64,000 bases of DNA. Source: Breoghania sp037026715. GTDB taxonomy: Bacteria > Pseudomonadota > Alphaproteobacteria > Rhizobiales > Stappiaceae. The notes under the pieces are model-generated. The model searched no databases. It worked only from the letters and a program-made list of their open reading frames with translations, and had not been told where the DNA came from. The stretch lies in contig NZ_JBANCG010000015.1 in assembly GCF_037026715.1 (NCBI RefSeq), forward strand, positions 1-64,000. The letters are read 5' to 3'. A program made the translations under genes and the position numbers. This document shows positions 1 through 8,574 of this stretch, in pieces. Positions within the stretch are counted from its first letter, which is position 1. Every line of letters starts with the position of its first letter.

Positions 1-312
1 CTTGCCGTGGGAGCGATCAGCGAGATCACCCATACGGTGAACCAGATCAACGAGATCACCTCCGGCATTGCGGCCGCCGTCGAACAGCAGGGTGCCGCCA
101 CCACGGAGATCGCCCGCAACGTTCAGGAGGCCTCGCGCGGCACCCAGGACGTGTCGGAAAACATCGAGGGTGTCTCCCAGGCCGCCGACGTCGCCAACCA
201 GGCGGTGGCGATGGTCGCGGACGCGTCCGTCGCGCTGGAAAAGGAAGCCTCCATGCTGCGCGACCACGTGGGTTCGTTCCTGAACTCCATCAAGGACAGC
301 GACGCCGCCTGA
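1..312 (+). CDS. Methyl-accepting chemotaxis protein, C-terminal fragment
   Basis: This is the 3' end of a chemoreceptor gene that begins before the window. The roughly 100 visible residues are heptad-rich and match the C-terminal leg of the cytoplasmic signalling coiled coil: INEITSGIAAAVEQQGAATT, then EIARNVQEAS and a further helix. In intact receptors this leg packs against the rest of the four-helix bundle that controls CheA. No C-terminal CheR/CheB tethering pentapeptide is seen; the protein ends in DSDAA. The sensor domain is outside the window, so the ligand cannot be judged. The frame is open from the first base. A good terminator follows about 40 bases after the stop. Confidence 0.9.
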   Translation, partial: LAVGAISEITHTVNQINEITSGIAAAVEQQGAATTEIARNVQEASRGTQDVSENIEGVSQAADVANQAVAMVADASVALEKEASMLRDHVGSFLNSIKDSDAA

Positions 313-350
313 ACCTGCGTGTTCACTTTCCGAATGAAGCGACAGGAAAA

Positions 351-380
351 GGCCCGCCGAGATACTCGGCGGGCCTTTTT
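351..380 (+). terminator. Rho-independent terminator after the chemoreceptor gene
   Basis: A perfect 10-bp stem (GGCCCGCCGA pairing with TCGGCGGGCC) with a 5-base loop is followed directly by five T. Four A precede the stem, so it may also act on the opposite strand for coaA, which ends at 420. This is the clearest intrinsic terminator in the window. Confidence 0.85.
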
Positions 381-419
381 CATGGTCGTTTGGCGCGCAC
401 CCGCCGGGTGGCGACGATC

Positions 420-1373
420 TCAGATCTTGCGCAGAGCGACCCGCTCGATGGAGTGGTTCGCCGACTTGGTCAGGATCAGGTCGGCGCGCGGGCGCGTCGG
501 CAGGATATTCTCCGACAGGTTTTCCAGATTGATGTTGGTCCACAGGTCATTGGCGATATCCATCGCCTCCTTGTCGGTGACCTTGGAATACTTGTGGAAG
601 TAGGACCCCACGTCGCGGAAGGCGGTTTCGCGCAGCCGCATGAACCTCTGCACGTACCAGTCGTGCAGCACCGGGATCTCCGCATCGATATAGACGGAGA
701 AGTCGAAGAAATCGGAGACGTAGGGCACGGCCTTGCCGTCGCGCGGCAGCTTGGACGTCTGCAGCACGTTGAGCCCCTCCACGATCAGGATGTCCGGCCG
801 GTCGATGAAGATCGACTGCCCCGGCATCACGTCGTAGTAGAAATGGGAATAGACCGGCGCGCGGACATTTCGCCGTCCGGCCTTGATGTCGGAGAGAAAG
901 TGCAGCAGCTCCGGCAGGTCGTAGCTCTCCGGAAAGCCCTTGCGCCGCATCAGCCCTTCGCGTTCGAGAACGGCGTTCGGGTAGAGGAAGCCGTCCGTGG
1001 TCACCAGATCGACCTTGGGGCTCGCCGGCCAGCGGGCGAGAAGCGCCTGCAAGAGGCGCGCGGTGGTGGACTTGCCGACCGCGACAGATCCCGCCACGCC
1101 GATGATGTAGGGGACCTTGTTGTTGTTGGTTCCGAGAAACTTCTTGGTCGCCAGATGCACGCCCTGCATCGCCTCCACATAGAAGGAGAGCAGGCGCGAC
1201 AGCGGCAGGTAGATGCGCTCCACCTGGGCCAGCGAGACCGGATCGTTGAGGCTCTGGAGGCGTCGAACTTCCTCCGCCGTCAGCGTCATCGGCGTGTCGG
1301 CGCGAAGCCTGGCCCATTCCACTTCGGAAAAGGTGGTGTAGGGAGAGAGTTCCGCCGGTAGCACTTCGTCCAT
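420..1373 (-). CDS. coaA: Pantothenate kinase (type I, bacterial)
   Basis: CoaA phosphorylates pantothenate with ATP, the first and regulated step of coenzyme A synthesis, in the cytosol. The protein is 317 aa, matching the usual ~316 aa of type I enzymes. The P-loop GVAGSVAVGKST lies at residues 92-103, and the conserved LGTN stretch lies just before it. The frame stays open 55 codons upstream, but I chose the ATG at 1373 because it gives the family length and the family-like N-terminus (SPYTTFSEVEWARL). It is the last gene of the his cluster, 220 bases after hisE, the usual place for coaA in Rhizobiales. Type I enzymes are inhibited by CoA thioesters; nothing in the DNA suggests extra control. 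Confidence 0.96.
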   Translation of the reverse strand: MDEVLPAELSPYTTFSEVEWARLRADTPMTLTAEEVRRLQSLNDPVSLAQVERIYLPLSRLLSFYVEAMQGVHLATKKFLGTNNNKVPYIIGVAGSVAVGKSTTARLLQALLARWPASPKVDLVTTDGFLYPNAVLEREGLMRRKGFPESYDLPELLHFLSDIKAGRRNVRAPVYSHFYYDVMPGQSIFIDRPDILIVEGLNVLQTSKLPRDGKAVPYVSDFFDFSVYIDAEIPVLHDWYVQRFMRLRETAFRDVGSYFHKYSKVTDKEAMDIANDLWTNINLENLSENILPTRPRADLILTKSANHSIERVALRKI

Positions 1374-1593
1374 GCATTCACCGCGCAAGGTGTTGCGCGC
1401 TCCAACCAGATCCTGCATTTCGGGCCCATTCGCCCGCGTGGGGTTTCCTCGCCATGCGCGGGTTTGATCAGGAGCGCGCCGTTCGGCGATCATGATCGTG
1501 GAAAATGGCCGGAAGGAAGCCCTCGCCGACCTGCCCACCCGGCCGAAACGCGCTCAGGCCCCTCCGAATTCCCCTTGCCGGATGATGAAAACC

Positions 1594-1917
1594 CTATTCC
1601 TTCGGCCGCGAGGCCTTCTCCTCCAGGCCGCTCTGGCCGGTCCGCCCGGCAAGTTCCGCCATCACATCGTCAAGCGGCACGTTCGACGCCTCCAGCACCA
1701 CGCACAGGTGATAGAGTAGGTCGGCGGCCTCCGACGTCACTCCCGCGCGGTCGCGCTCGACGGCGGCAATCGCGGTTTCCACGGCCTCCTCACCCAGCTT
1801 CTGGGCGCATTTGGCGATGCCCTTGCCGATGAGCTTGGCGGTGTAGGAGCCCGGATCCCCGGAGCGCGCGCGCCTGGCGACGATGTCGGCGAGATCGTTC
1901 AGCGTGAAATCGGACAT
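1594..1917 (-). CDS. hisE: Phosphoribosyl-ATP pyrophosphatase
   Basis: HisE hydrolyses phosphoribosyl-ATP to phosphoribosyl-AMP and pyrophosphate, the second step of histidine synthesis. The protein is 107 aa, normal for a stand-alone HisE. The MazG-like core is visible: GEEAVETAIAA near residue 42 and EAADLLYHL near 63, which carry the acidic Mg2+ ligands. The ATG at 1917 gives the expected N-terminus (MSDFTLNDLADIV). It lies about 100 bases downstream of hisF on the same strand. There is no HisI partner in the window, so phosphoribosyl-AMP cyclohydrolase must be encoded elsewhere, as is usual for Rhizobiales. Confidence 0.96.
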   Translation of the reverse strand: MSDFTLNDLADIVARRARSGDPGSYTAKLIGKGIAKCAQKLGEEAVETAIAAVERDRAGVTSEAADLLYHLCVVLEASNVPLDDVMAELAGRTGQSGLEEKASRPKE

Positions 1918-2018
1918 GGCAGGCCTTGATCGTGGGGACCGGCGGCAGGCGCGGTCACGGGGCGCGCGCGCATCTCGAATGCCCCTTTGAAGCGTACGGA
2001 ACGCGTGCGCCGCATCAT

Positions 2019-2810
2019 TTAGGACAATTTCGCGTCCCCGTCGAGGCGCATCGGTATGCCGGCAGCCGCCATGTGGCGCTTCGCCTCGCCGATCGTGTAG
2101 GTCCCGAAGTGGAAGATCGAGGCGGCGAGCACCGCCGTGGCATGGCCGTCGCGGATGCCTTCGACGAGATGATCGAGCGTGCCGACCCCGCCAGACGCGA
2201 TCACCGGCACATGCACCGCATCGGCAATGGTGCGGGTCAGTTCGATATCGAAGCCGACCTTGGTGCCGTCCCGGTCCATGGAAGTCAGCAGCAGCTCGCC
2301 GGCGCCGAGCTCCACCACCTCCTGCGCGTATTCGACCGCGTCGATGCCCGTCGCATTGCGCCCGCCGTGGGTGAAGATTTCCCAGCGCCCCGGCTCGCCT
2401 TCCCCGCTCACCCGCTTGGCGTCGATCGCCACGACGATGCACTGGTTGCCGAATTTCTCCGCCGCGCGACGCACGAACTGCCGGTCCTTGACCGCCGCGG
2501 TCATGATCGAAGCCTTGTCGGCGCCCGCTTTCAGCAACGCGCGGATGTCTTCAACCGTGCGCACGCCACCGCCGACGGTAACCGGCATGAAGCACTGCTC
2601 GGCCGTGCGTTGCACCACGTCGAGCAGGATGCCCCGGTCCTCGTGGCTTGCGGTGATATCGAGGAAACAGAGTTCGTCGGCCCCCGCCGCATCGTAGGCC
2701 TTGGCCGCCTCCACCGGATCGCCGGCATCGACGAGATCGACGAAATTCACGCCCTTGACGACACGGCCGTCCTTGACGTCGAGACAGGGAATTACGCGGG
2801 CCTTGAGCAT
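2019..2810 (-). CDS. hisF: Imidazole glycerol phosphate synthase, cyclase subunit
   Basis: HisF uses ammonia from HisH to convert PRFAR into imidazole glycerol phosphate and AICAR. It is a (beta/alpha)8 barrel of 263 aa, close to the family's ~255. The two catalytic aspartates are present: D11 in IPCLDVKDGR and the later one in VVAIDAKR. The phosphate-binding glycines GGGVRT and ASGGVG are also seen. It starts 2 bases after hisA ends, so the two are likely co-translated. Confidence 0.97.
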   Translation of the reverse strand: MLKARVIPCLDVKDGRVVKGVNFVDLVDAGDPVEAAKAYDAAGADELCFLDITASHEDRGILLDVVQRTAEQCFMPVTVGGGVRTVEDIRALLKAGADKASIMTAAVKDRQFVRRAAEKFGNQCIVVAIDAKRVSGEGEPGRWEIFTHGGRNATGIDAVEYAQEVVELGAGELLLTSMDRDGTKVGFDIELTRTIADAVHVPVIASGGVGTLDHLVEGIRDGHATAVLAASIFHFGTYTIGEAKRHMAAAGIPMRLDGDAKLS

Positions 2811-2812
2811 GG

Positions 2813-3550
2813 TCAGTTACCTCGTGCCGCCTTGATCAGCGCCAGCGCCTCGGCTGGATCGAGCCGCCCGTCGTAGAGCGCCCGGCCCGAAATCGCGCCC
2901 TCCAGAATGGCGCAATCGGGCTCCAGAAGCCGTTTCACGTCGTCGATGGAGGCAAGTCCGCCCGACGCGATGACCGGAATGGAGACGGCGCGCGCGAGCT
3001 CCAGCGTGGAAGCAATGTTGAGCCCCTTCAGCACGCCGTCGCGGTCGATGTCGGTGTAGATGATCGCGGCGACGCCGGCGTCCTCGAAGCGTTGCGCCAG
3101 ATCGACGGCGGTGAGTTCGGAGGTCTCCGCCCAGCCTTCCACCGCCACCTTGCCGCCGCGGGCGTCGATGCCGACGGCGACGCGGCCCGGATGCGCCTTG
3201 CACGCCGCCCTGACGAGATCGGGATCGCGCACGGCCACCGTGCCGAGGATCACCCGGCGGATGCCCTTTTCAAGCCAGGCATCGATCTGCGCCATGGTGC
3301 GGATGCCGCCGCCGAGCTGCACCGGGTTCGTCGTGGCCGCGAGGATGCGGTCGACGGCCTCTCCGTTGCGGCTTTCGCCCGCAAACGCGCCGTCGAGGTC
3401 GACCACGTGCAGCCACTCGAAGCCCTGGTCCTGAAAGGTTCTGGCCTGTGCGCCGGGGTCGTCGTTGAAGACGGTCGCCTCGGCCATGTCGCCAAGCTTC
3501 AGGCGCACGCACTGGCCGCCCTTCAGGTCGATCGCGGGAAAGAGGATCAT
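2813..3550 (-). CDS. hisA: ProFAR isomerase (HisA)
   Basis: HisA opens the ribose ring of ProFAR to give PRFAR by an Amadori rearrangement, the fourth step of histidine synthesis. The protein is 245 aa when started at the ATG at 3550, giving the standard N-terminus MILFPAIDLKGGQCVRL. An upstream in-frame Met at 3601 would overlap hisH and add a non-conserved tail. Catalytic D8 and the later Asp in VGIDAR are present, with phosphate-binding GGGIRT and ASGGLAS. It is a barrel paralogous to HisF. It lies between hisH (38-base gap) and hisF (2-base gap). Confidence 0.97.
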   Translation of the reverse strand: MILFPAIDLKGGQCVRLKLGDMAEATVFNDDPGAQARTFQDQGFEWLHVVDLDGAFAGESRNGEAVDRILAATTNPVQLGGGIRTMAQIDAWLEKGIRRVILGTVAVRDPDLVRAACKAHPGRVAVGIDARGGKVAVEGWAETSELTAVDLAQRFEDAGVAAIIYTDIDRDGVLKGLNIASTLELARAVSIPVIASGGLASIDDVKRLLEPDCAILEGAISGRALYDGRLDPAEALALIKAARGN

Positions 3551-3588
3551 GGGTCTGTCCGTATCGGCAGCCGGCCCGCTTTCAGGGC

Positions 3589-4242
3589 TTACGGCTTCCA
3601 TTTCAGGAAATTGGCGATGAGGGCGAGGCCGAGCTGCTGGCTCTTTTCCGGGTGAAACTGGGTGCCCACCATATTGTCGCGCCCGACCATGGCGGTGAAC
3701 GGTCCGCCGTAATCGAAGCTCGCCACCACCTCTTCCGGCCTGTGCGCCTCAAGGTGATAGGAATGCACGAAATAGGCGTGGCGTCCGTCGGGCCCGGTGG
3801 GGATGCCGGCGAGGACCGGATGGACGTCCGCGCCGACGTTTATCGTGTTCCAGCCCATGTGCGGGATCTTCAGGCTCGCATCGTCGGGCTTCATTATCAC
3901 CACGTCGCCGGCGATCCAGCCGAGCCCCTGGCTCGTTTCGTATTCGAGCCCGCGCTCGGCCATCAGCTGCATGCCGACGCAGATGCCGAGGAACGGCCGG
4001 CCTTTCGTGATGACCGCCTCGCGCAGCGCCTCGTCCATGCCGGAAACGGCGGCAAGTCCGCGCCGGCAATCGGCGAAGGCGCCGACGCCCGGCAGCACGA
4101 TGCGGTCGGCGGCCGCCACCACATCCGGATCGGAGGTAAGGCGGATTTCCTCCGCAAGGCCGTTGTCGCGCGCCGCGCGTTCGAAAGCCTTGGTCGCGGA
4201 GTGCAGGTTGCCGGAACCGTAATCGATGATGGCGACGGTCAT
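3589..4242 (-). CDS. hisH: Imidazole glycerol phosphate synthase, glutaminase subunit
   Basis: HisH hydrolyses glutamine and channels ammonia to HisF. It is a class I glutamine amidotransferase of 217 aa. The catalytic triad is visible: C88 in LGICVGMQL, and H197 and E199 in TQFHPEKS. The oxyanion region PGVGAF is at 51-56. I start it at the ATG at 4242 (MTVAIIDYGSGN); the open frame upstream is antisense-free noise that overlaps the DUF2628 gene. Its start overlaps that gene's stop by 4 bases (ATGA), which points to translational coupling. Confidence 0.97.
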   Translation of the reverse strand: MTVAIIDYGSGNLHSATKAFERAARDNGLAEEIRLTSDPDVVAAADRIVLPGVGAFADCRRGLAAVSGMDEALREAVITKGRPFLGICVGMQLMAERGLEYETSQGLGWIAGDVVIMKPDDASLKIPHMGWNTINVGADVHPVLAGIPTGPDGRHAYFVHSYHLEAHRPEEVVASFDYGGPFTAMVGRDNMVGTQFHPEKSQQLGLALIANFLKWKP

Positions 4243-4739
4243 CGCGTTGCCTCCGGAAACAGGCCGATCACCTCGTCGGAGGGCGTCGGGACGCGAGCGG
4301 GAGGAGCCTTCCGGCCGTCGGCCGCGGGGGGCGTGAAACGGCCGGCCGCCGGCGCGGCGGGTTCCGGTCCCTTCCAGGCGGAAAAGAAGCGTATCTCGCA
4401 TTCGTCGCGGTTCGCGCCCGCCACCACGCCGGCCATCCGCCAGCCGCGCCGCTCCAGCGTCCAGCGGCGCAGGCCGTTGGCCTCCAGCGAAAACAGCAGC
4501 GAGAAAGCGAAACCTGCGACGAACGGTGCAACCCCGCCGATGAGCTCGCCGGCGCCCGCAACGAGGATCGCCAGCACCAGATAGCCGACCAGCACCAGCC
4601 AGAGGCCGCGAAAGAGAAGCCACGGCACGGCGAAGAAGAAGGCGGGCCAGCAGAAGCCCTCCTTGACGAAGACGACTTTGGTCGCATCCCGCTCGGCATC
4701 GTCCGAGGGCGGCGGCGTCATCACCATGAAAGCGCTCAT
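4239..4739 (-). CDS. DUF2628-like small membrane protein in the his operon
   Basis: This 166-aa protein has two hydrophobic segments at about residues 30-85 (CWPAFFFAVPWLLFRGLWL and a following helix pair), then a soluble part and a Pro/Ala-rich tail. The pattern VFVKEGFCWPAFFFAVPWLL resembles the DUF2628 family, often found between hisB and hisH in alphaproteobacteria. It overlaps hisH by 4 bases and starts 6 bases after hisB ends, so it is part of the operon. No catalytic motif is visible and I do not assign a function. A direct role in histidine synthesis is not supported. Confidence 0.85.
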   Translation of the reverse strand: MSAFMVMTPPPSDDAERDATKVVFVKEGFCWPAFFFAVPWLLFRGLWLVLVGYLVLAILVAGAGELIGGVAPFVAGFAFSLLFSLEANGLRRWTLERRGWRMAGVVAGANRDECEIRFFSAWKGPEPAAPAAGRFTPPAADGRKAPPARVPTPSDEVIGLFPEATR

Positions 4740-4745
4740 GAGCGA

Positions 4746-5339
4746 TCAGTCTCCCAGCCGGCCCTTGGTGGAGGGCACGCGCGCGCCCTGGCGCGGATCG
4801 AGCGCGATCGCGCCGCGAAGCGCCCGCGCGACCGCCTTGAAGCAGGTCTCGGCGATATGGTGGCAGTTCGTGCCGTAGAGATTGGCGATATGCAGCGTGA
4901 TCCCCGCATTCATCGCGAAGGCGCGGAAGAACTCCTCGAAGAGCTCGGTGTCGAAATCGCCGATCTTCGGCTTGGAGAATTCCACCTGCCAGACCAGAAA
5001 CGGCCGGCCGGACACGTCGATCGCGCAGCGCGTCATCGCCTCGTCCATCGGCAGGTGCACGTCGGCATAGCGCGTGACGCCCGCCATGTCGCCAAGCGCC
5101 TGGCGCACCGCTTGGCCGAGCGCGATGCCCACGTCCTCGGTGGTGTGATGAAAATCGATATGCGTGTCGCCGGCCGCGCGCACGGTGATGTCGACCAATG
5201 AATGCCGGGCGAGCTGCTCCAGCATGTGATCGAGAAAGCCGATGCCGGTCACCACATCATAGGCACCCGTGCCGTCCAGATTGACGGTCACCTGGATGTC
5301 GGTTTCCTTCGTGGCGCGCGTGATCGAGGCGGAACGCAT
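4746..5339 (-). CDS. hisB: Imidazoleglycerol-phosphate dehydratase
   Basis: HisB removes water from imidazole glycerol phosphate to give imidazole acetol phosphate, using two Mn2+ ions. The 197-aa length fits the monofunctional dehydratase; the phosphatase half of the enterobacterial fusion is absent. The two repeated metal-binding motifs are present: HHTTEDVGIALGQA at 64-77 and NCHHIAETCFKA at 158-169, with H46 in QLARHS. It is the first gene of the minus-strand his operon, and the 212 bases up to pyrF must hold its promoter. Confidence 0.97.
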   Translation of the reverse strand: MRSASITRATKETDIQVTVNLDGTGAYDVVTGIGFLDHMLEQLARHSLVDITVRAAGDTHIDFHHTTEDVGIALGQAVRQALGDMAGVTRYADVHLPMDEAMTRCAIDVSGRPFLVWQVEFSKPKIGDFDTELFEEFFRAFAMNAGITLHIANLYGTNCHHIAETCFKAVARALRGAIALDPRQGARVPSTKGRLGD

Positions 5340-5551
5340 GCGGAATCCTTCAAGTGCGAGGCCGGACCTTGAGTGTCAAAGGCAGTGTCAAGGGAGCGCA
5401 GGCTTCTTAGCAGCCGAGCGGGGCGAAGAAAATAGCGCTGAACGTCAGTTGCGGCAGGCATTGCGCGCGCAAGGCCGATTCCCTCCCGTGCCGGGATCGA
5501 CTAACCATAGGCCCGTTCCCCTGTCCCGGGACCGATTCGAGGAGCCAGCCG

Positions 5552-6259
5552 ATGTCTTTCCAGCCCCAAACCGCTACCGATCGGCTCATCCTGCCGCTCG
5601 ACGTGCCCACCGTGGAGGAAGCCCGCGCCATCGTCGCGGAAACGAAGGGTGCGGTCGGGGTCTACAAGGTCGGCATGCAGCTGCAGTTCGCCGGCGGCCT
5701 GCCCTTCGCCGAGGAACTGGCCCGCGAAGGCCACAAGGTCTTTCTCGACGTGAAGCTGCTCGACATCGACAACACGGTGGAACAGGCGGTGCGCAACATC
5801 GCGAAGATGGGCATGACCTTTGTCACCATCCACGCCTACCCGAAGACCATGCGCGCCGCCGTTGCCGGGCTTGGGGGCGCCGGTCTCTGCCTTCTGGGCG
5901 TGACCGTGCTCACCTCCATGGACGACGAGGACGTGAAGGCGGCGGGCTATGCCGGATCTGCGGCCGAACTTGTAAAATCGCGCGCGGTCGCGGCACGGGC
6001 CGCCGGCATGGGCGGCATCGTCTGTTCGCCGCAGGAAGTGGGCGACTTGCGCGATCTCGTCGGCCCCGATCTGGTGCTGGTCACGCCCGGCGTGCGCCCG
6101 GCCGGATCGTCGGCGGATGACCAGAAACGCGTGATGACGCCGGGCGATGCCATCCGCGCCGGTGCCGACTATCTCGTCTGCGGCCGCCCGATCACCGGCG
6201 CCGCCGACCGCCGCGCGGCGGCCGAGGCTGTGGTAGAGGAAATCGCGGCGGCCCTTTGA
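5552..6259 (+). CDS. pyrF: Orotidine 5'-phosphate decarboxylase
   Basis: PyrF decarboxylates OMP to UMP, the last step of de novo pyrimidine synthesis. The 235-aa protein is a typical group I enzyme. The charged catalytic network is seen as K39 in YKVG and D66-x-K68-x-x-D71 in FLDVKLLDIDNT. The phosphate-binding end VTPGVRP and the later GRPIT are in place. A strong ribosome binding site (GAGGAG) precedes the ATG. It is divergent from hisB and followed by a palindromic repeat, so it seems monocistronic. Confidence 0.97.
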   Translation: MSFQPQTATDRLILPLDVPTVEEARAIVAETKGAVGVYKVGMQLQFAGGLPFAEELAREGHKVFLDVKLLDIDNTVEQAVRNIAKMGMTFVTIHAYPKTMRAAVAGLGGAGLCLLGVTVLTSMDDEDVKAAGYAGSAAELVKSRAVAARAAGMGGIVCSPQEVGDLRDLVGPDLVLVTPGVRPAGSSADDQKRVMTPGDAIRAGADYLVCGRPITGAADRRAAAEAVVEEIAAAL

Positions 6260-6323
6260 GAGAAGTGGAAAGCCGGCCCGTGACGAGGTGGACAGGTCCC
6301 GGCCGTCCGCCTTTGCCAAAAGC

Positions 6324-6411
6324 CGTCATTGCCCGGCGAAGTCCGGGCAATCCAGCACGATCCTTGCGCGTTGAATGCGCTGGATCCCCCGGACTTCGCC
6401 GGGGGATGACG
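6324..6411. repeat. Paired palindromic repeat, type 2 (REP-like), copy 1
   Basis: Two stem-loops face each other. The first is TTGCCCGG-CGAAGT-CCGGGCAA and the second is TCCCCCGG-ACTTCG-CCGGGGGA. They are bounded by CGTCAT and ATGACG and joined by CCAGC...GCTGG. It sits after the pyrF stop and before the 3' end of the alcohol dehydrogenase gene, where it could end transcription from both sides. Related copies are at 29995, 37939 and 47197, with a half copy at 13984. Confidence 0.85.
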
Positions 6412-6450
6412 ATAGAGGGCTCTTGAAGGTTTCGCGGGGAGGTGCCGGCC

Positions 6451-7581
6451 TCACCAGGCCCTTTCGTAGATCGCCAGGATATCCTCGACGCCGAGATCGA
6501 CCGGGTTCCAGTCGAGAAGCCGGCGGATGCCGTGGGCATCCTTCGCCATCTCGGCGAGATCCTCCTTCGGCACGCCGTGCGCGCGAAGCCGCATGTCGAG
6601 CTGAAGCGCGCGGCAGAACTCCATCGCGCCGTCCAACACCTGCTCTGCGCTGCCGGTCTCAAAGCCGAGCGCGGCGCCGACATGCGCGGTCTTTTCCGCC
6701 GTGGCATCCGCGTTGGCCGCCAGAACGTGCGGGAAAATCAGCGCGTTAGCGATGCCGTGGGCGATCTTGTAGCGCGCCAGCGGGTAGGAGACGGCATGTC
6801 CGGCCGTTGTGTTGACCGGGCCGAGGCATACCCCGCCGTAAAACGCGGCAAGCGAAAGCCCGGCGCGGGCCTCCGTGTCGGATCCGTCGTCGACGGCGCG
6901 CTTCAGGTACTTGCCGACAAGCTGGATGCCCTGCAGCGCATAGGCGTCGATCAGCGGATGCGCGCGCTTGGAGGTATAGGCCTCCACGCAGTGGGCCATC
7001 GCGTCGACACCGGTCGCGGCGGTCACGAAGGCCGGCACGCTTTCCGTCAGCGCCGGATCGATGATGGCGATATCCGCCAGCATGTGGACGCTCTCGGTCG
7101 CGATCTTGGCGTAGGTTTCAGGATCGGTGATGAGCGCGCGCGTGCCGACTTCGGATCCGGTGCCGGCCGTTGTCGGGATCTGCGCCAGCCCGACCTCGCG
7201 CGCCGGCGCCCGGTTGGGGCCGGAAATGTCTGCAAGCTGAACGTCGCGCCCCACCATCACGGCCACGAGCTTGGCGAGATCCATAGCCGAGCCGCCGCCG
7301 AAGCCGATGACGAGATCGGCGCCTTGCGCCGCCGCCACTGCGCGTTCCAGCATCGGAAGGTCCGGTTCGCCCGTCACGTCGCCGAAACAGGCAACCTTGC
7401 CGGAGCCGGGCCGATCCAGGCCGAGCCGATCGATCCGCGCGGCGTTGACCGGGTCCGCCACCACGAAGGGGCGCCGAAAGCCCCGGGTCTCGGCCCAGTC
7501 GGCAAGGCGCGACAGCGTCCCTGCGCCAAAGTGAAGCACCGGCGGTCTTTGCAGTTCGATGGGATTGGTCAATTCGAGCAT
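6451..7581 (-). CDS. Iron-containing (group III) alcohol dehydrogenase
   Basis: This 376-aa protein is an NAD(P)-dependent group III alcohol dehydrogenase. The N-terminal nucleotide-binding half has GFGGGSAMD at about residues 95-103 and the ITTTAGTGSE-like stretch (QIPTTAGTGSEVG). The metal site is complete: Asp and His in TGVDAMAHCVEAY, then two His in NTTAGHAVSYPL and YKIAHGIANAL. I start at the ATG at 7581 because GGAG lies 7 bases upstream; a Met 15 codons earlier has no such site. It is divergent from the tripartite transporter operon. Such enzymes next to PdxA2 and DUF1537 genes usually oxidise a small hydroxy-acid or reduce its semialdehyde. The exact substrate cannot be read from sequence. 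Confidence 0.9.
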   Translation of the reverse strand: MLELTNPIELQRPPVLHFGAGTLSRLADWAETRGFRRPFVVADPVNAARIDRLGLDRPGSGKVACFGDVTGEPDLPMLERAVAAAQGADLVIGFGGGSAMDLAKLVAVMVGRDVQLADISGPNRAPAREVGLAQIPTTAGTGSEVGTRALITDPETYAKIATESVHMLADIAIIDPALTESVPAFVTAATGVDAMAHCVEAYTSKRAHPLIDAYALQGIQLVGKYLKRAVDDGSDTEARAGLSLAAFYGGVCLGPVNTTAGHAVSYPLARYKIAHGIANALIFPHVLAANADATAEKTAHVGAALGFETGSAEQVLDGAMEFCRALQLDMRLRAHGVPKEDLAEMAKDAHGIRRLLDWNPVDLGVEDILAIYERAW

Positions 7582-7729
7582 CACGATCTCCGACAGGTCC
7601 GGGAGTGAATTCCGGGCGCGGAGCACCCGAATTCGTCAGCACGTGCCGCCTTTCCACCTGTCTCGAAACGCCGTTCCCGGCAGGCGGCATGCTCGCGGAA
7701 TCCGACAGAAAATCATCTCTGCATCAAAA

Positions 7730-7747
7730 TTTGTCAATTGGTATAAA
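7730..7747. promoter_or_regulatory. Candidate GntR (FCD family) operator
   Basis: The sequence TTTGTCAATTGGTAT followed by AAA contains AATTGGTATA, which is the left half of the UxuR-type palindrome AATTGGTATACCAATT. A similar string, TTTGTAAACTTGTAT (12 of 15 identical), lies upstream of the DUF1537 kinase at 16116. The GntR gene at 14213 is the obvious candidate regulator. The region is AT-rich, so chance matches are possible. Confidence 0.35.
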
Positions 7748-7931
7748 TGGGCTTCGTGCCCGACATGCAGTCTTTCTTCCAGCCCGCCCTAAATATCTGA
7801 TTTTATATTAACTATATGATTTTATAAGTAAAAATATGGAGCCTCAACCAGTCGAAATACCGTGAAAAATCGGGAATTGCCCAATGAAATTGCGAAAGAC
7901 CAGAGATTGAGCATACATGTGGATTTATAAT

Positions 7932-7960
7932 TTGACATCTAGAGGCGAGCTGCGCATTCT
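7932..7960 (+). promoter_or_regulatory. Candidate promoter of the tct operon
   Basis: TTGACA at 7932-7937 is a perfect -35 hexamer. A 17-base spacer leads to CATTCT at 7955-7960, a weak -10 match (3 of 6). It lies about 80 bases before the tctB start and on the correct strand. Confidence 0.35.
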
Positions 7961-8042
7961 TCCCTTCGCCCATGAAGCTGGTTAGGGAGGCGCGGGCAGG
8001 TCGGCCTGCGGCCGGTCTGAAAAGCCCCAGTCAAGGACACCC

Positions 8043-8507
8043 ATGGTCGGGATGGATTCTCGAAAAAGCGATGTCGTCATCGGCGCGGTCATACTGGCCT
8101 TTTGCGCCTTTGCCGCCTGGCGGACCACTTACGTGCATTCCGCGCCGACCGGCACGGTTGCCGGCTCGGCATTCGTGCCCTGGCTCGCCATAGCGCTCAT
8201 TGCCGCTCTTGCGCTGATCCTCATCGTGCGCGCGCTCATGCACATGAAACTCGGCGGCGCCGACGAGCCCGTCAGCCTGCCCGGCCGCGCGACCTTCGCG
8301 CGCATGGGGCTGTTTGCGGCGCTCATGGTCGCCTACGCGGCCGCTTTCATGGCCATCGGCTACATTCCCTCGACCCTGGTCGCCTTCGTGGCCGGCCTGG
8401 TTCTGTTCGGCGAGCGCCGTCCGCTGGTGCTGATCCTCTTGCCCTGCATCGCGACGACGGCCGTCTACTACGCTTTCACCACAGTTCTGAACGTGTGGCT
8501 GCCCTGA
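8043..8507 (+). CDS. tctB: Tripartite tricarboxylate transporter small permease subunit (TctB family)
   Basis: This 154-aa protein is the small membrane subunit of a TTT transporter. Four hydrophobic segments are visible, at about residues 8-28, 42-62, 84-105 and 115-150, the usual TctB topology. The TctB family is poorly conserved; the call rests on length, topology and position before tctC and tctA. AAGGA lies 5 bases before the chosen ATG; an alternative Met is three codons later. It is the first gene of the operon tctB-tctC-tctA-dapA-like-2HADH-pdxA2. Confidence 0.85.
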   Translation: MVGMDSRKSDVVIGAVILAFCAFAAWRTTYVHSAPTGTVAGSAFVPWLAIALIAALALILIVRALMHMKLGGADEPVSLPGRATFARMGLFAALMVAYAAAFMAIGYIPSTLVAFVAGLVLFGERRPLVLILLPCIATTAVYYAFTTVLNVWLP

Positions 8508-8574
8508 CCGGCCGTCCCGGTCGCGCGGTGCGCAGCAACGGATACGTCACGAACACGATACGGAGGAAACCGAC

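Larger units (their letters stand above)
7582..8042. other. Divergent control region between the dehydrogenase and tctB
   Basis: No gene is visible in these 461 bases. The middle part (about 7720-7940) is very AT-rich compared with the rest of the window, as expected for a promoter or silencer-bound region. It holds a candidate GntR-type operator at 7730-7747 and a candidate sigma-70-like promoter at 7932-7960. Confidence 0.6.

Noticed and set aside
6442..7608. A plus-strand open frame of about 390 codons opposite the iron-type alcohol dehydrogenase
   Set aside because: The minus-strand gene has all metal and cofactor motifs; the plus-strand frame has none.
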